DNA of 64,000 nucleotides from an uncultured Bacteroidota bacterium (GCA_902786595.1 CADADB010000009.1:62001-126000), one strand, 5' to 3'. Positions 10,817-20,879 are shown, numbered from the stretch's first letter. Program-made: numbers and translations. The notes: generated by a model from the sequence alone, not told the origin.

Positions 10817-12853
10817 TTACTGATACTTCGCCGCTTCCTTATCATCCCCCTTGTTTTTATACATATTGTAAAGGTTGAAACGGATGTTTTGGTCATCGGG
10901 ATTGAGCTCAAGGGCGTGCAGCAGACAGCGTTCCGAGTTTGCGAAGTCCTTTTTGATGGCGTAGCAGATGCCCATGTTCTCCCATGAACTGGCAAAGTCG
11001 GGCTTCTCGGCAACTATCTCTTCGAAAATCTTGATGGCTTCGTCCAAACGTCCGTATCCACGACCTAACACGTTGCCTTTCACATTTTTGGCTACGATAT
11101 TGTCGGGGTCTTTCTCCAAAATTTTGTTGACCTCGCGCCATGCATCGTCCACTTTCCCTTCGTCAAGCAGTTTGTTGACAGGGTCGAGTTCATGAACTTT
11201 CAGGGAATATGTGGTTTGTTGTAATAGATTCTGTGCCTGTTTGTTGTCCGGATCAATCATAGCAGCGTTGTGAGCCGCTTGTTGCGACAGATCGGGACGA
11301 TCGTCCAAATAAGCCAATTCACTGAGCAGCAGGTAAGCGTTCAGCGCGTGGTCGTCGAGTTGCAGCGCCTTCTCCAGATATTTGTAAGCGTTCCACTTGT
11401 CACGCTCTTTGTGGCTTTTCTTCCAGAGTTGCAAACTGCTTCCGCCTGCCGAGATGTTGCATTTGATGCTGTTGTCGGAAGTCTTCACGTCGGTGAGGAA
11501 GAGCGTGAAATCGTCTTTCCATGTGAAGTTGCGGGTGAAAGTCTTGATGCCGAACAGCAGGCAGACCACGCCGGCAATGCCGATGGCCGTTTTCTGCAGC
11601 GCGGGCACGGAGACGGTGCTCAGCAGATAGAGCCACCATCCCACAATCAACGTGAAGCCGATGGATGACATGAACACAAACCGCTCGTTCATGAATGTGC
11701 CCACGTTGAACAGCAGGTTGGAAACAATCGAAAAGGTGATGATGAAGTAGAGGATGCCGAAAGCGGGAACGCTCTTCTTTTTCAGTTGCCAGATGCCGTA
11801 AACCGCCAAAGCAATGCATCCGATCAAAATCAACCATACGAGCGGATTGCTGAAGTCAGTGATGGCGATCTGGTGTGGGTAGTAGTCGTGGGTGAGCGGG
11901 TGCGGGAAGAACAGCAACTTAAGGTAGATGCCCCATGTGATCAACACGGTGGCAATTTGTTGCGCCCGTGTGGAGTTGACGTATGGATTGTTGAGGATGT
12001 TGCCCGTCATGTCGGGTGGCATCATGCTGCCCAACACTTTGTAACGCACAACGATAAAGAAAATGCTGCTTAACACAATGGGAATCAGCGTGATGAAGTA
12101 GTCTGCAGTGCGTTTGTTGTGGCTTTGGTAATAAAATAGTGACAACGGCAATACGGCGAGGAATGTGATGGTGTTTTCTTTTGAGAAGATACCGAAAGTG
12201 AATGCCAAGAAGCTGATAATCAACCAATACCATTTTCGGGTATCGACATATTTCAGGGAACACCACAGTGCGGCGAAAGCTCCAAGCATGGCGAAGATTT
12301 CGTCACGGCCTTTCACGTTGGCCACCACCTCGGTGTGAATCGGGTGGAGGGCGAACAGCAACACGGCGAGGAATGGCAGTGACTGGAACCATTTCTTCTT
12401 TTCGTGTTGAGGGAAGATCTTGGCCAACACCTCGTAGAGCAGAAGACATAACAGGATGTAATACAACAAGTTCATCAGGTGGCTGACTACGGGCATAGGC
12501 GTTTCGTAGAAGTAGGCCTCGTTAGCGATGTTGTGCAAGTTGTAATAGTCGTCCAAATCGCCGATCTTATCCTTGATGTGCTTGCCGAACAGCTGGCATT
12601 CAATCATATAAGTCAACTGGGACATCGGACGGTAACGCCCGCCGGCCACAATGGAATGGTCGCTGCCGAAATAGCCGGTGAAGGTGTCCTCCGTGAAAAT
12701 GCCCTTCACGCTGTCCCACCCGCCTTTGATGGTGTATTTACTCTCCAGGATGACCATTCGGTCGTCAAGAGCGAAGTGCAGGGTGAGGGTGTTGGCGTAG
12801 CAGAGCAGGGTCAGAATGACGATGATGATTCGGTGTAGGTTTTGTTTTTTCAT
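10817..12853 (-). CDS. TMTC-like polytopic membrane protein with C-terminal TPRs
   Basis: The protein has 678 residues. About ten hydrophobic segments fill residues 8-460. The first luminal loop carries 'HFALDDRMVI' with an Asp-Asp pair, and 'GGRYRPMSQLTYMIECQLFG' follows. 'FALHPIHTEVVANVKGRDEI' completes the pattern seen in TMTC/DUF1736-type proteins, which resemble GT-C O-mannosyltransferases. The C-terminal third (about 480-678) is a set of TPR helices, for example 'LGRGYGRLDEAIKIFEEIVAEKPDFASSW' and 'AIKKDFANSERCLLHALELNPDDQ'. It may glycosylate exported proteins or act on lipid-linked sugars; substrate unknown. The Asp-Asp motif fits an active enzyme. Confidence 0.82.
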   Translation of the reverse strand: MKKQNLHRIIIVILTLLCYANTLTLHFALDDRMVILESKYTIKGGWDSVKGIFTEDTFTGYFGSDHSIVAGGRYRPMSQLTYMIECQLFGKHIKDKIGDLDDYYNLHNIANEAYFYETPMPVVSHLMNLLYYILLCLLLYEVLAKIFPQHEKKKWFQSLPFLAVLLFALHPIHTEVVANVKGRDEIFAMLGAFAALWCSLKYVDTRKWYWLIISFLAFTFGIFSKENTITFLAVLPLSLFYYQSHNKRTADYFITLIPIVLSSIFFIVVRYKVLGSMMPPDMTGNILNNPYVNSTRAQQIATVLITWGIYLKLLFFPHPLTHDYYPHQIAITDFSNPLVWLILIGCIALAVYGIWQLKKKSVPAFGILYFIITFSIVSNLLFNVGTFMNERFVFMSSIGFTLIVGWWLYLLSTVSVPALQKTAIGIAGVVCLLFGIKTFTRNFTWKDDFTLFLTDVKTSDNSIKCNISAGGSSLQLWKKSHKERDKWNAYKYLEKALQLDDHALNAYLLLSELAYLDDRPDLSQQAAHNAAMIDPDNKQAQNLLQQTTYSLKVHELDPVNKLLDEGKVDDAWREVNKILEKDPDNIVAKNVKGNVLGRGYGRLDEAIKIFEEIVAEKPDFASSWENMGICYAIKKDFANSERCLLHALELNPDDQNIRFNLYNMYKNKGDDKEAAKYQ

Positions 12854-12865
12854 TGTTTTATTTTT

Positions 12866-12960
12866 GGACTGAGGACTGAAGACTGAGGACTGTGGACTGT
12901 GGACTATGGACTGAGGACTGAGGACTGTGGATTACTATAAGTCTCAAGTCTTAAGTCTCA
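12866..12960. repeat. Tandem arrays GGACTGA (7 bp) and AAGTCTC
   Basis: 12866-12932 has about nine 7-bp units (GGACTGA, GGACTGT, AGACTGA). 12938-12960 is AAGTCTCAAGTCTTAAGTCTC and starts exactly at the kdsA stop (minus strand TAATGAGACTTAAGACTTGA). No gene is seen here. Confidence 0.85.
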
Positions 12961-13773
12961 TTACAGAATGGCTTTTCGTATCCGTAAAAGTTTCACGAGC
13001 AGAGGTTTGAGTTCGGAAAGCGGCAGCATGTTCGCGCCGTCGGAGAGGGCTTTGGAGGGCTCGGGGTGCGTTTCCATGAAGAGGCCGTCGAAGCCGACTG
13101 CGACACCCGCCCTGGCGATGGTCTCGATGAGGTCGGGACGGCCGCCGGTGACGCCGGAGGACTGGTTGGGCTGCTGCAGCGAGTGGGTGCAGTCGAGGAC
13201 CACCGGACAGCGGTTCTTCTGCATGGCCTTGACCCCGCGGAAATCGACCACGAGGTCTTGGTAGCCGAAGGTGGTGCCGCGCTCGGTGAGCATCACGTGC
13301 GGATTGCCCGCTTCGCGCACTTTCTCCACGGCGTTGCGCATGGACTCCGGTGACATGAACTGGCCTTTCTTAATGTTGACGGTCTTCCCGGTCTTGGCCG
13401 CCGCCACCAACAGATCTGTCTGACGGCAGAGAAACGCCGGAATCTGCAGTATGTCAGCTACTTGAGCTGCCCATGCGGCCTCGCCTTCCGTGTGGATATC
13501 CGTGACGATAGGCACATGAAGTTCCTCTTTTACGGTTTTTAGTACCGCAAGAGCTTCTTCATTCCCGATTCCGGTAAACGAGTGCAGTGACGAGCGGTTG
13601 GCTTTTTTGTAAGATGCCTTGAAGAAAAAAGGAATGTCAAGTGCACTGCATATTTCCTTGATTTCTCGGGCAATGCGTAGGGTGATTTCTTCGCCTTCCA
13701 CCACACATGGGCCTGCTATAAGAAAGAAATTGTCGTTTTTCGCTACAGGATAGCCGGGTATTTCTGGAAACAT
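12961..13773 (-). CDS. kdsA: 3-deoxy-8-phosphooctulonate synthase (KDO8P synthase)
   Basis: Condenses arabinose-5-phosphate with phosphoenolpyruvate to KDO-8-phosphate for lipid A inner core. 270 residues, normal length. Family signatures: 'FLIAGPCVVEGEE' near residue 17, 'FFFKASYKKANRSSLHSFTG', 'VTDIHTE', 'LTERGTTFGYQDLVVDFRG', 'LDCTHSLQQPNQSSGVTGGR' and 'GLFMETHPEPSKALSDGANM'. The absence of Cys in the 'IAGPC' region cannot be used to decide metal dependence; the Cys in AGPCV is present. It stands alone on the minus strand with a TACCTTTG promoter 17-36 bp upstream. Confidence 0.96.
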   Translation of the reverse strand: MFPEIPGYPVAKNDNFFLIAGPCVVEGEEITLRIAREIKEICSALDIPFFFKASYKKANRSSLHSFTGIGNEEALAVLKTVKEELHVPIVTDIHTEGEAAWAAQVADILQIPAFLCRQTDLLVAAAKTGKTVNIKKGQFMSPESMRNAVEKVREAGNPHVMLTERGTTFGYQDLVVDFRGVKAMQKNRCPVVLDCTHSLQQPNQSSGVTGGRPDLIETIARAGVAVGFDGLFMETHPEPSKALSDGANMLPLSELKPLLVKLLRIRKAIL

Positions 13774-13789
13774 TTTTTCGAAATTTTAG

Positions 13790-13809
13790 GCGGCAAAGGT
13801 ACACAAATT
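13790..13809 (-). promoter_or_regulatory. Putative kdsA promoter (TACCTTTG -7 box)
   Basis: The minus strand reads AATTTGTGTACCTTTGCCGC. All 20 bases are identical to the hutU upstream site at 5873-5892. TACCTTTG matches the Bacteroidetes -7 box and lies at a sensible distance from the ATG at 13773. Confidence 0.6.
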
Positions 13810-13870
13810 ACGAATACCAACAGATATCTTAAGTTTCAAAGTTCAAAGTTCAACATAATAATCAATAGCT

Positions 13871-13910
13871 TTCCTTGAGCAGCCCCGTTAGGGGCAAGCG
13901 CTTGGTAGAG
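13871..13910. repeat. Dispersed AGCCCC/GGGGC hairpin element, copy 2
   Basis: TTCCTTGAGCAGCCCCGTTA followed by GGGGCAAGCGCTTGGTAGAG. It lies in the divergent gap between kdsA and the glycosyltransferase gene. Confidence 0.75.
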
Positions 13911-13937
13911 TTTCACGTCTCAAGTCTAAAAAAAATG

Positions 13938-13946
13938 TATTTTTGC
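13938..13946 (+). promoter_or_regulatory. Putative promoter -7 box TATTTTTGC
   Basis: It lies 27 bp before the ATG at 13973. The box matches TAnnTTTG and supports starting the glycosyltransferase at 13973 rather than at the TTG at 13943, which would lie inside the box. Confidence 0.65.
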
Positions 13947-13972
13947 GCCAAAATAAATTTCAACAGATTATC

Positions 13973-14722
13973 ATGCTGAAAAATAAGAAGATAGTGGTTG
14001 TCATGCCGGCGTATAATGCAGCGCTTACGCTGAAGAAGACCTATAGCGAAATACCCATGGATATTGTCGATGAGGTTATTCTGGTGGACGACAAATCTTC
14101 CGATGAAACGGTTGAAACAGCGAGAGCTATTGGGATTCATCATGTTATAAGTCATGAGGTGAACAAGGGCTATGGTGGTAACCAGAAAACCTGCTACCAG
14201 AATGCATTGGAGCTTGGAGCGGATGTGGTCATCATGCTGCACCCCGATTATCAGTACACCCCGAAGCTGATAGAATCCATATCCTACATGATAGTCAATG
14301 GATTATATCCTGTTGTGCTAGGGTCTCGAATCTTGGGCAACGGCGCCTTGAAGGGGGGGATGCCTCGGTATAAATACTTTTTCAACCGTGGTCTGACCTG
14401 GTTCCAGAATGTCATGACTGGTCAGAAACTTTCTGAGTATCACACAGGTTACCGCGCTTTCACCCGCGAAGTGCTTGAAAAAATCCCCTTCATGCAGAAT
14501 TCCGATGATTTTGTGTTTGACAACCAGATGCTGGCGCAGATTATCTATGCGGATTTCGATATTGGCGAAATCACCTGCCCTACGAAATATTTCCCCGAAG
14601 CATCCTCCATCAACTTCCGGCGCAGTTGCCGCTACGGATGGGGTGTTTTACGCACGTCGCTGCAATTCCGCCTCCAGAAGTGGCATCTCGCTAAATTCCG
14701 TATTTTCAACGGATTGAGATAA
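13973..14722 (+). CDS. Family 2 glycosyltransferase
   Basis: The protein has 249 residues from ATG 13973. The GT-A fold is clear: 'KKIVVVMPAYNAALTLKKTY' at the N-terminus, 'VDEVILVDDKSSDETVETAR' with the first Asp pair, then 'GKGYGGNQ'-like 'NKGYGGNQKTCYQNAL', and 'VVIMLHPDYQYTP' in the position of the DXD metal site. 'SEYHTGYRAFTREVLEKIPF' and 'DFVFDNQMLAQI' are typical of dolichyl-phosphate-mannose-synthase-like members. No membrane helix is present. It may transfer a sugar to a lipid carrier or glycan. The next gene downstream is the giant adhesin, with its own promoter. Confidence 0.9.
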   Translation: MLKNKKIVVVMPAYNAALTLKKTYSEIPMDIVDEVILVDDKSSDETVETARAIGIHHVISHEVNKGYGGNQKTCYQNALELGADVVIMLHPDYQYTPKLIESISYMIVNGLYPVVLGSRILGNGALKGGMPRYKYFFNRGLTWFQNVMTGQKLSEYHTGYRAFTREVLEKIPFMQNSDDFVFDNQMLAQIIYADFDIGEITCPTKYFPEASSINFRRSCRYGWGVLRTSLQFRLQKWHLAKFRIFNGLR

Positions 14723-14739
14723 TCTCAGATTTAACCCTG

Positions 14740-14767
14740 TTGCTTTTGTTATTTTTCGTATTTTTGC
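14740..14767 (+). promoter_or_regulatory. Putative adhesin promoter (TTG-N16-TATTTTTGC)
   Basis: TTG at 14740-14742 and TATTTTTGC at 14759-14767 precede the ATG at 14817 by about 50 bp. Confidence 0.6.
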
Positions 14768-14816
14768 ACTTTTTTGTGTATATAATCATATTGAATAAAA
14801 ATAAACTTAAGCAATA

Positions 14817-17800
14817 ATGGATAAGAAATTGATTTTCAGTCGTTTGTCTATCTTTTTGATGGCTGTGCTCATGTCCGGTGGCAACGTGCTGCTTGCACAG
14901 ACCCAACCGTTTCAAACAGACACCGTCTATCACCAAGAATTCGGCTGCGATAGCTATTTCCTGACCGCTAACCAGACAACTTACTATAGCGACACGGTGG
15001 TGAGCATTCCGCATTATGTTGCTGAACAGGGTCTTGTTTATATGGATGTGTTGAACGTGTATCAAATATCCGTCGGACAGAGCTATGATTTCAAGGACAC
15101 CGTGACGGCGCGTGTGTGCAGGAACAATCTCCCATACGCCTATCACGGGAATTTCTACACCCAGCCGGGCAATTATTGGGTGAATACTCCCACGCTGCAG
15201 GGATGTGACAGTCTCAGAACCCTGGTGAACCTGGTGGTTTTGGAAGGACAGAGGGACACCACATTTATTTCAATGTGCAATGCTGAACCCGTGGTGGTTG
15301 ACGGCATCACATTCTCCTATCCCGGGACATTTGATTTCCCGCAAGGCGTGGATGATGAAGGTTGCCCTGTCGTGCAGACCTATGTGATCACGCAATATTC
15401 CATAGGTGTTGATACCATTGACCTTATGGTCTGCCAAAATGAGCTACCGTATCAATTTATGGGTTATTCATTGTCTGTCCCCGGCAATTATAGGGTCCAT
15501 TATGAATCAGACGGGGGGTGCGATGCCACCAAATATATCCGTTTCAGAGTGTGCCCTGTTTACGCATACTTGGATACGGTCAATGTGACCGTGTGCGAAA
15601 CAGAACTTCCGTATCAATATGAGAATGAGACGTTTAATGCGGCGGGAAGCTATCAGGTGGTGATTCCCAACAGATGCGGATGCGACAGTCTTTTCGTCAC
15701 CTTGAATCTGCAAGTCACCCATCCTCAGATAGAGACCGTGGCTCAGACGATTTGTGCTGGAGATTTTCCCTATATTTATGATTCACTTCATGTTTTCGCA
15801 GAACCTGGAAGCTACTACATCAATGAGGATGCGGATACCACCTGCAGCCAGTTCACCCATTTGGTCCTGAGTGCCTATCAATCTGTTTATGATACTGTAA
15901 CGGTTTGTACTTCAGACAGCTCATATACTTACAGGGATTCGGTTTTCACAGAATCAACGGTATATACGTATTCCGAGGTGAATGAATATGGTTGCGAGGA
16001 TTATCATACATTGCAGCTGAATATGATTTCGCAGCTTGTGTATGATACGCTTGTGGCGACGATATGCCAATCCGAGAGTCCCTTTGTGTTCCAGGATACA
16101 GAATATTGGTATTCAGGATCTTATGAGACCATGATCCCCAATCGTCAAGGATGTGACAGTGCTGCGTTGAATATTCAACTTTATGTGCTTCCGAATCCTA
16201 TAGCGCACAAATACTTCACGATTACTCGGAATGAGCTTCCTTTCGTGTTTTATGACAGTCTGTACACCCAAAGTGGTGTCTATATGCAACAAGTTCCTGC
16301 CGTTTCCGAAACTGCGTGCGACACGTTAATGTATCTGCATCTTACGGTGCAGCCCGTATATACCCAGTCATTGGACACTACGGTTTGCGCGAATACTGTC
16401 CTGAATTTCCTGGGCGAACCCATCACAACGGAAGGTCCTCATACGTTTACCTACCATTTTGCGGATTTTGACAGTATTATCACGTTGAATGTGCATCATT
16501 TGCCCACTTATGTGGATGAAACTGTCAATGTTGTCGTTGGCGAGTTTGATTTGCCCTACTACTTTGCAGACACCGCCTATTCAGAGCCCGGCTACCACGA
16601 GCGAGTGTTGTCAACGGTGTCAGGGTGCGACAGTCTGGTCTCCCTGAATCTCACTGTGGTTCCCGCCATAATCAATAATGACACAATTTACATGGAAATT
16701 TGTTCCAACGATTTGCCGTTGTTGTTGTTCGACAGTCTTCTTCCCGAAGCCGGCGTTTATCGTTACTTGACGCATTTGGAGGAAACGGCCGTCGATTCCG
16801 TGTTTTACGTCAGATTGGACGTGAAGGAGTCGCCGACTTTGTTCATCGCGGATACATCCTATATGTGCGCGGGCAGCGAGGTGACTTTGACGGCGCAATC
16901 CACAGGAAACATCTACCAGTGGAATAACGGAGAAACTCAGCCCAGCATCACCGTGAGCTTGCCCGGACTGTATGCGGTTACCGTGTCGAATGCCTTAGAG
17001 TGTTCCACCATTGCCACTGTTCAGGTTATTTCGGTGGATTTGCCGGATGCGACAATTGTCGGCGATGCCCAAGTGTGCTCGGGCAGTGATCTGCTTCTTC
17101 AGGCGGAGGGCGGCACCGAATTCCTTTGGGGGGACGGCTCCACCACAAGCTCCATCACGGTGACTCCAACTGAAAACACCGTCTATACGGTTACCGTCAG
17201 CAATGTTCACGGCTGTTCAGCGGTGAAAGACCTTGCCGTTGAGGTGAATCCGCTGCCGGAAATTATTCTTCAGGGAAACAACAGCATTTGTGCAGGCGGA
17301 ACCACCACGTTCTATGTGTCTGGAGCTCAGAACTATCAATGGAGCAATGGAGCTCAAGCTGCTCAGATAACAGTCGGGACTGAAGGGATCTATTCGGTTA
17401 CCGCCACAGACGAGAATGGATGTCAGAGCGAGGCATCGGTCATGCTAACGGTCCATCCTCTTCCGGTAGTCAAGATTAACGGCAGAAACACCTTCTGCCA
17501 GGGAGGCAACACGACGATAACGGCTACGGGAGCAAACACTTACGAATGGAGCTCGGGTGAAATGACGCAATCTGTTGTGGCTTCATACGTGGGCTCCTAC
17601 ACCGTGACGGGTACGGACCAGTATGGATGTTCAGCCACGAAGAGCGTCGTTGTCAGCCAGTCAACGGTCAACGCCAGCATCTCCGGAAACATGTTCTTCT
17701 GTCATGGACAGAGCACGATGTTGACGGTTACGGGAGATGCGGCAAACACCTACCATTGGTTCGACGGAAGTTCTTCCAGCAATATTGTTATCAATTCGGC

Positions 17801-20800
17801 CGGACAGTATTCTGTCACGGTCACCAATGCCAATGGGTGCCAGAACACCTTGTCGGCGACGGTGAGCGAGTACAACATGACTCCGCCGGTGATCAGCGGC
17901 ACACTGACCATTTGTGAGAATCAGAATACCACCTTGTTCGCCTCCGGCGGTAACAGTTATTTGTGGAGCAATGGCAGCACTCAGGCGATGATCACGGTGA
18001 ACACCACAGGCACGTATTCGGTGACGACAACCAACTCCTACGGTTGCACGGCTACCGCCACGGCCTCTGTGTTGGTCAATCCCACCCCGTCAATCAATGT
18101 TATCGGTGAAACGGATTTTTGCCAAGGACAAAGCACTGTCCTTTCTGTCATAAGCGATATGGCTTCTCAGTATGAGTGGAACACCGGCGAGCATAATTCC
18201 AGCATCGCTGTCAACGCTTCCGGACAGTATTCCGTGACGGCCACCAACAGTTACGGTTGTGTCTCCACTGCGTCACGTCAGGTGGCGGTGCATCCCCTTC
18301 CCGAGCCCTCTGTGTTAGGCACGCAAACGATATGCAAAGGGGCGAGTACAATCCTTACGGCGGCCGGCGGTACCGGATACCAATGGAGTACCGGTGCCAC
18401 TACCAATAGCATCGAGGTGTCACCCGTCGCCAACCAATCATACGTGGTGACCGTGACCAACGCTTTCGGCTGTCTGGTCAGCACGGCGGTTTCGGTTACG
18501 GTATCGCCATTGCCAAATGTCTCGATCAACGGTAGCACCACCCTCTGCGCTGGCAACTCCACGACACTCACCGCCGTCGGTGGTAACTCATACGTTTGGT
18601 CCACCGGCGCCCAGACAAGCGGTGTGACGGTTAACAGTCAGGGCATGTACTATGTCACGGCGACCAATGCCCAAAATTGTTCAAAGACGGATTCTGTTTA
18701 TGTGAAAGTGAATCCCAACCCTGTGGTGCAGGTGACAGGAAACAACCATATTTGTGCTGGAAACACCGCCACGTTAACGGCTACGGGTGCTTCTTCATAC
18801 ATTTGGAACACTGGAGATGTTTCTTCCAACATAACAGTGTCACCCCAGAGTACTACCACCTATACGGTGACAGGTTACGATACGAATAACTGTTCCTCTG
18901 TGGTTCAGGAGGTGGTCACTGTGGAGAGTCTGCCTACGGTGCAAATTCTGGGCGAACGTACCATCTGCCAAGGGCAATCCAGCGTGTTAACCGCGCAGGG
19001 CGGTGCTTCCTATCAGTGGAGCAACGGCAGCACCTCCCAGGATCTCGTGGTGTTCCCGAATGCCACAACAACTTACACGGTTACTGTATCCAATGCTTTC
19101 GGATGCTCTTCCATCGGCTCCGCTACGGTCACTGTGAATGTCTTGCCCTCCATCTTCTTTAGTGGCAACACCACCATTTGTCAAGGGCAAAGCACGACAA
19201 TTGTCGCTTCGGGTGGAAACTCTTATGGGTGGAGTACCGGAGCTACGACAAATAATATAACCGTTTCAACTCCGGGTGTTTACAAGGTGAATGTGACTAA
19301 TTCGCTGGGTTGTGTCCGCAGTGATTCCGTGACTGTCGTGGTCTTGGACAATCCTACCGTGAATATTAATGGTTCAAGTCTGATTTGTGAGGGTTCTGCC
19401 ACCACTTTAACAGCTTCAGGCGCATCGACTTATCTTTGGAGTACTGGCGAGACGGGCTCCGCTATTTTGGTGATGCCGGAACAGACGGCCACCTATAATG
19501 TCATCGGTTATGATATTAACGGTTGTAGCGCTACGGTCAGTAAAGTGGTCAATGTAGAGGCATTACCGCAGGTGTATATTTCCGGGGAACTCTCCATTTG
19601 CCATGGCGAGTCCACCACACTCACCTCCTCCAATGCATACGCGTATGCATGGAGCACGGGCTCCACGGCGGGCAGTGTCACGGTCTCCAATCAAGGCGCT
19701 TATACAGTGACCGTCTCTTCCCAGAATGGTTGCCAGGCGATGGCATCCGTCACAGTCGTTGAAAAGCCACTGCCTGTCTTTACCTTGACGGGCGGAAATG
19801 CCTTCTGTGAAAACTCCACGGAGGTGTTGACAGCCACTGGGGATAACGATTATGTGTGGAACACAGGCGAAACCACCAATCAGATCACCATCTCGGTTGG
19901 CGGCGTATATACCGTGACAGCTACTAATGATTATGGCTGCTCATCGCTTTCCAGTATATATGTTGGATTGATATCCGCACCGGTAGTCTCCATTATGGGC
20001 GTTGCGGAGCTGTGCCAGGGAGATACCACAGTGCTGACGGCCTCCACGGATGCGACACAGTTCCTTTGGAGCACAGGTGAAACCTCCCAGTCTGTTGAGG
20101 TTGTCCCCGAAAACACTGTTTACAGTGTCACCGTGACGAATGCCAGCGGATGTTCGTCCGTGGCGCAGCATGAGATCGTCTCTATGCCGGTGTACAACAT
20201 CTCTCTTACGGGAACCATTTGTGAGCATCAGGGATATAATCAGCAAGGGTTTGACATTCCAGTGATGGATACGGCCGGAACCTATTCTTTCACCCGCCAT
20301 CTGCAATCCGTGACGGGCTGTGACAGTACAATCAATCTGTTGTTAACCGTTAATCCGATGCCAAAGATGGACACTATCAACGGCCCGCAGAACATCACCC
20401 AATATGGCAATCAGTATTATTCAATCAATAATCCTCAAAATGTGAACACTTACGAATGGAGAGTGTCCAATATCCATTGGACCATCACCGAGGAGAATTT
20501 CTACAATGTGACGCTGAATGTCCCCACTAATGGCACGGGTGTCCTGACGGCCCGTGGAATCAACAATTGCGGATATACCGAGATATCCCTTGAGCTTTAT
20601 TGCAATGTCGGCATTGAGGATTATCCGTCCAACGCTTCGGTCACCCTTTACCCGAACCCTGTTCACCAGTCGCTGTTCATCGACTTGGAGAACGCGCCTG
20701 ATATCCGCAAGGTTCGTCTCTACGACGAATCAGGCCGTCTGGTCTATCAGACCAATTGCAAAGATACGCACATTGAAATTGACTGCACCCGCTTCGCCAA

Positions 20801-20879
20801 TGGCCATTACACCGTGCAGTTCTTCAATGAGAAGGGCAGGAGCGTGGAAAGCAGGAAAATAATCGTGAATAATAAATAA
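14817..20879 (+). CDS. Giant T9SS-secreted repeat adhesin
   Basis: The protein has 2020 residues with a signal peptide (FLMAVLMSGGNVLLAQ). Residues about 60-660 hold roughly eleven 'CxxxLPYxF...PGxY...GCDS' repeats. Residues about 675-1790 hold sixteen Ig/PKD-like repeats of about 70-76 residues, each with 'C.G.S..LTA.G...Y.WS(N/T)G', then 'Y.VT.TN..GC'. One more GCDS-type repeat follows. The last 80 residues form a type A T9SS sorting domain ('LYPNPVHQSLFIDLE', 'VRLYDESGRLVY', 'FANGHYTVQF', 'RKIIV'). It is exported through the T9SS and probably lipid- or surface-anchored for adhesion. The binding target is unknown. The repeats are diverged, not recent copies. Confidence 0.93.
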   Translation: MDKKLIFSRLSIFLMAVLMSGGNVLLAQTQPFQTDTVYHQEFGCDSYFLTANQTTYYSDTVVSIPHYVAEQGLVYMDVLNVYQISVGQSYDFKDTVTARVCRNNLPYAYHGNFYTQPGNYWVNTPTLQGCDSLRTLVNLVVLEGQRDTTFISMCNAEPVVVDGITFSYPGTFDFPQGVDDEGCPVVQTYVITQYSIGVDTIDLMVCQNELPYQFMGYSLSVPGNYRVHYESDGGCDATKYIRFRVCPVYAYLDTVNVTVCETELPYQYENETFNAAGSYQVVIPNRCGCDSLFVTLNLQVTHPQIETVAQTICAGDFPYIYDSLHVFAEPGSYYINEDADTTCSQFTHLVLSAYQSVYDTVTVCTSDSSYTYRDSVFTESTVYTYSEVNEYGCEDYHTLQLNMISQLVYDTLVATICQSESPFVFQDTEYWYSGSYETMIPNRQGCDSAALNIQLYVLPNPIAHKYFTITRNELPFVFYDSLYTQSGVYMQQVPAVSETACDTLMYLHLTVQPVYTQSLDTTVCANTVLNFLGEPITTEGPHTFTYHFADFDSIITLNVHHLPTYVDETVNVVVGEFDLPYYFADTAYSEPGYHERVLSTVSGCDSLVSLNLTVVPAIINNDTIYMEICSNDLPLLLFDSLLPEAGVYRYLTHLEETAVDSVFYVRLDVKESPTLFIADTSYMCAGSEVTLTAQSTGNIYQWNNGETQPSITVSLPGLYAVTVSNALECSTIATVQVISVDLPDATIVGDAQVCSGSDLLLQAEGGTEFLWGDGSTTSSITVTPTENTVYTVTVSNVHGCSAVKDLAVEVNPLPEIILQGNNSICAGGTTTFYVSGAQNYQWSNGAQAAQITVGTEGIYSVTATDENGCQSEASVMLTVHPLPVVKINGRNTFCQGGNTTITATGANTYEWSSGEMTQSVVASYVGSYTVTGTDQYGCSATKSVVVSQSTVNASISGNMFFCHGQSTMLTVTGDAANTYHWFDGSSSSNIVINSAGQYSVTVTNANGCQNTLSATVSEYNMTPPVISGTLTICENQNTTLFASGGNSYLWSNGSTQAMITVNTTGTYSVTTTNSYGCTATATASVLVNPTPSINVIGETDFCQGQSTVLSVISDMASQYEWNTGEHNSSIAVNASGQYSVTATNSYGCVSTASRQVAVHPLPEPSVLGTQTICKGASTILTAAGGTGYQWSTGATTNSIEVSPVANQSYVVTVTNAFGCLVSTAVSVTVSPLPNVSINGSTTLCAGNSTTLTAVGGNSYVWSTGAQTSGVTVNSQGMYYVTATNAQNCSKTDSVYVKVNPNPVVQVTGNNHICAGNTATLTATGASSYIWNTGDVSSNITVSPQSTTTYTVTGYDTNNCSSVVQEVVTVESLPTVQILGERTICQGQSSVLTAQGGASYQWSNGSTSQDLVVFPNATTTYTVTVSNAFGCSSIGSATVTVNVLPSIFFSGNTTICQGQSTTIVASGGNSYGWSTGATTNNITVSTPGVYKVNVTNSLGCVRSDSVTVVVLDNPTVNINGSSLICEGSATTLTASGASTYLWSTGETGSAILVMPEQTATYNVIGYDINGCSATVSKVVNVEALPQVYISGELSICHGESTTLTSSNAYAYAWSTGSTAGSVTVSNQGAYTVTVSSQNGCQAMASVTVVEKPLPVFTLTGGNAFCENSTEVLTATGDNDYVWNTGETTNQITISVGGVYTVTATNDYGCSSLSSIYVGLISAPVVSIMGVAELCQGDTTVLTASTDATQFLWSTGETSQSVEVVPENTVYSVTVTNASGCSSVAQHEIVSMPVYNISLTGTICEHQGYNQQGFDIPVMDTAGTYSFTRHLQSVTGCDSTINLLLTVNPMPKMDTINGPQNITQYGNQYYSINNPQNVNTYEWRVSNIHWTITEENFYNVTLNVPTNGTGVLTARGINNCGYTEISLELYCNVGIEDYPSNASVTLYPNPVHQSLFIDLENAPDIRKVRLYDESGRLVYQTNCKDTHIEIDCTRFANGHYTVQFFNEKGRSVESRKIIVNNK
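16840..20190 (+). repeat. DNA encoding sixteen tandem Ig/PKD-like domain repeats
   Basis: Within the adhesin gene, sixteen W-(S/N)-x-G cores can be counted from YQWNNGETQP to FLWSTGETSQ, about every 210-230 bp. Protein similarity is high, but nucleotide units have diverged, with recurring strings such as TGGAGCAATGG and TGGAGTACCGG. Confidence 0.85.

Noticed and set aside
10780..11013. Upstream extension of the murD frame
   Set aside because: Overlaps the TMTC-like gene and adds 78 residues (Ser/Thr/Arg-rich) foreign to MurD; ATG 10779 gives normal length.
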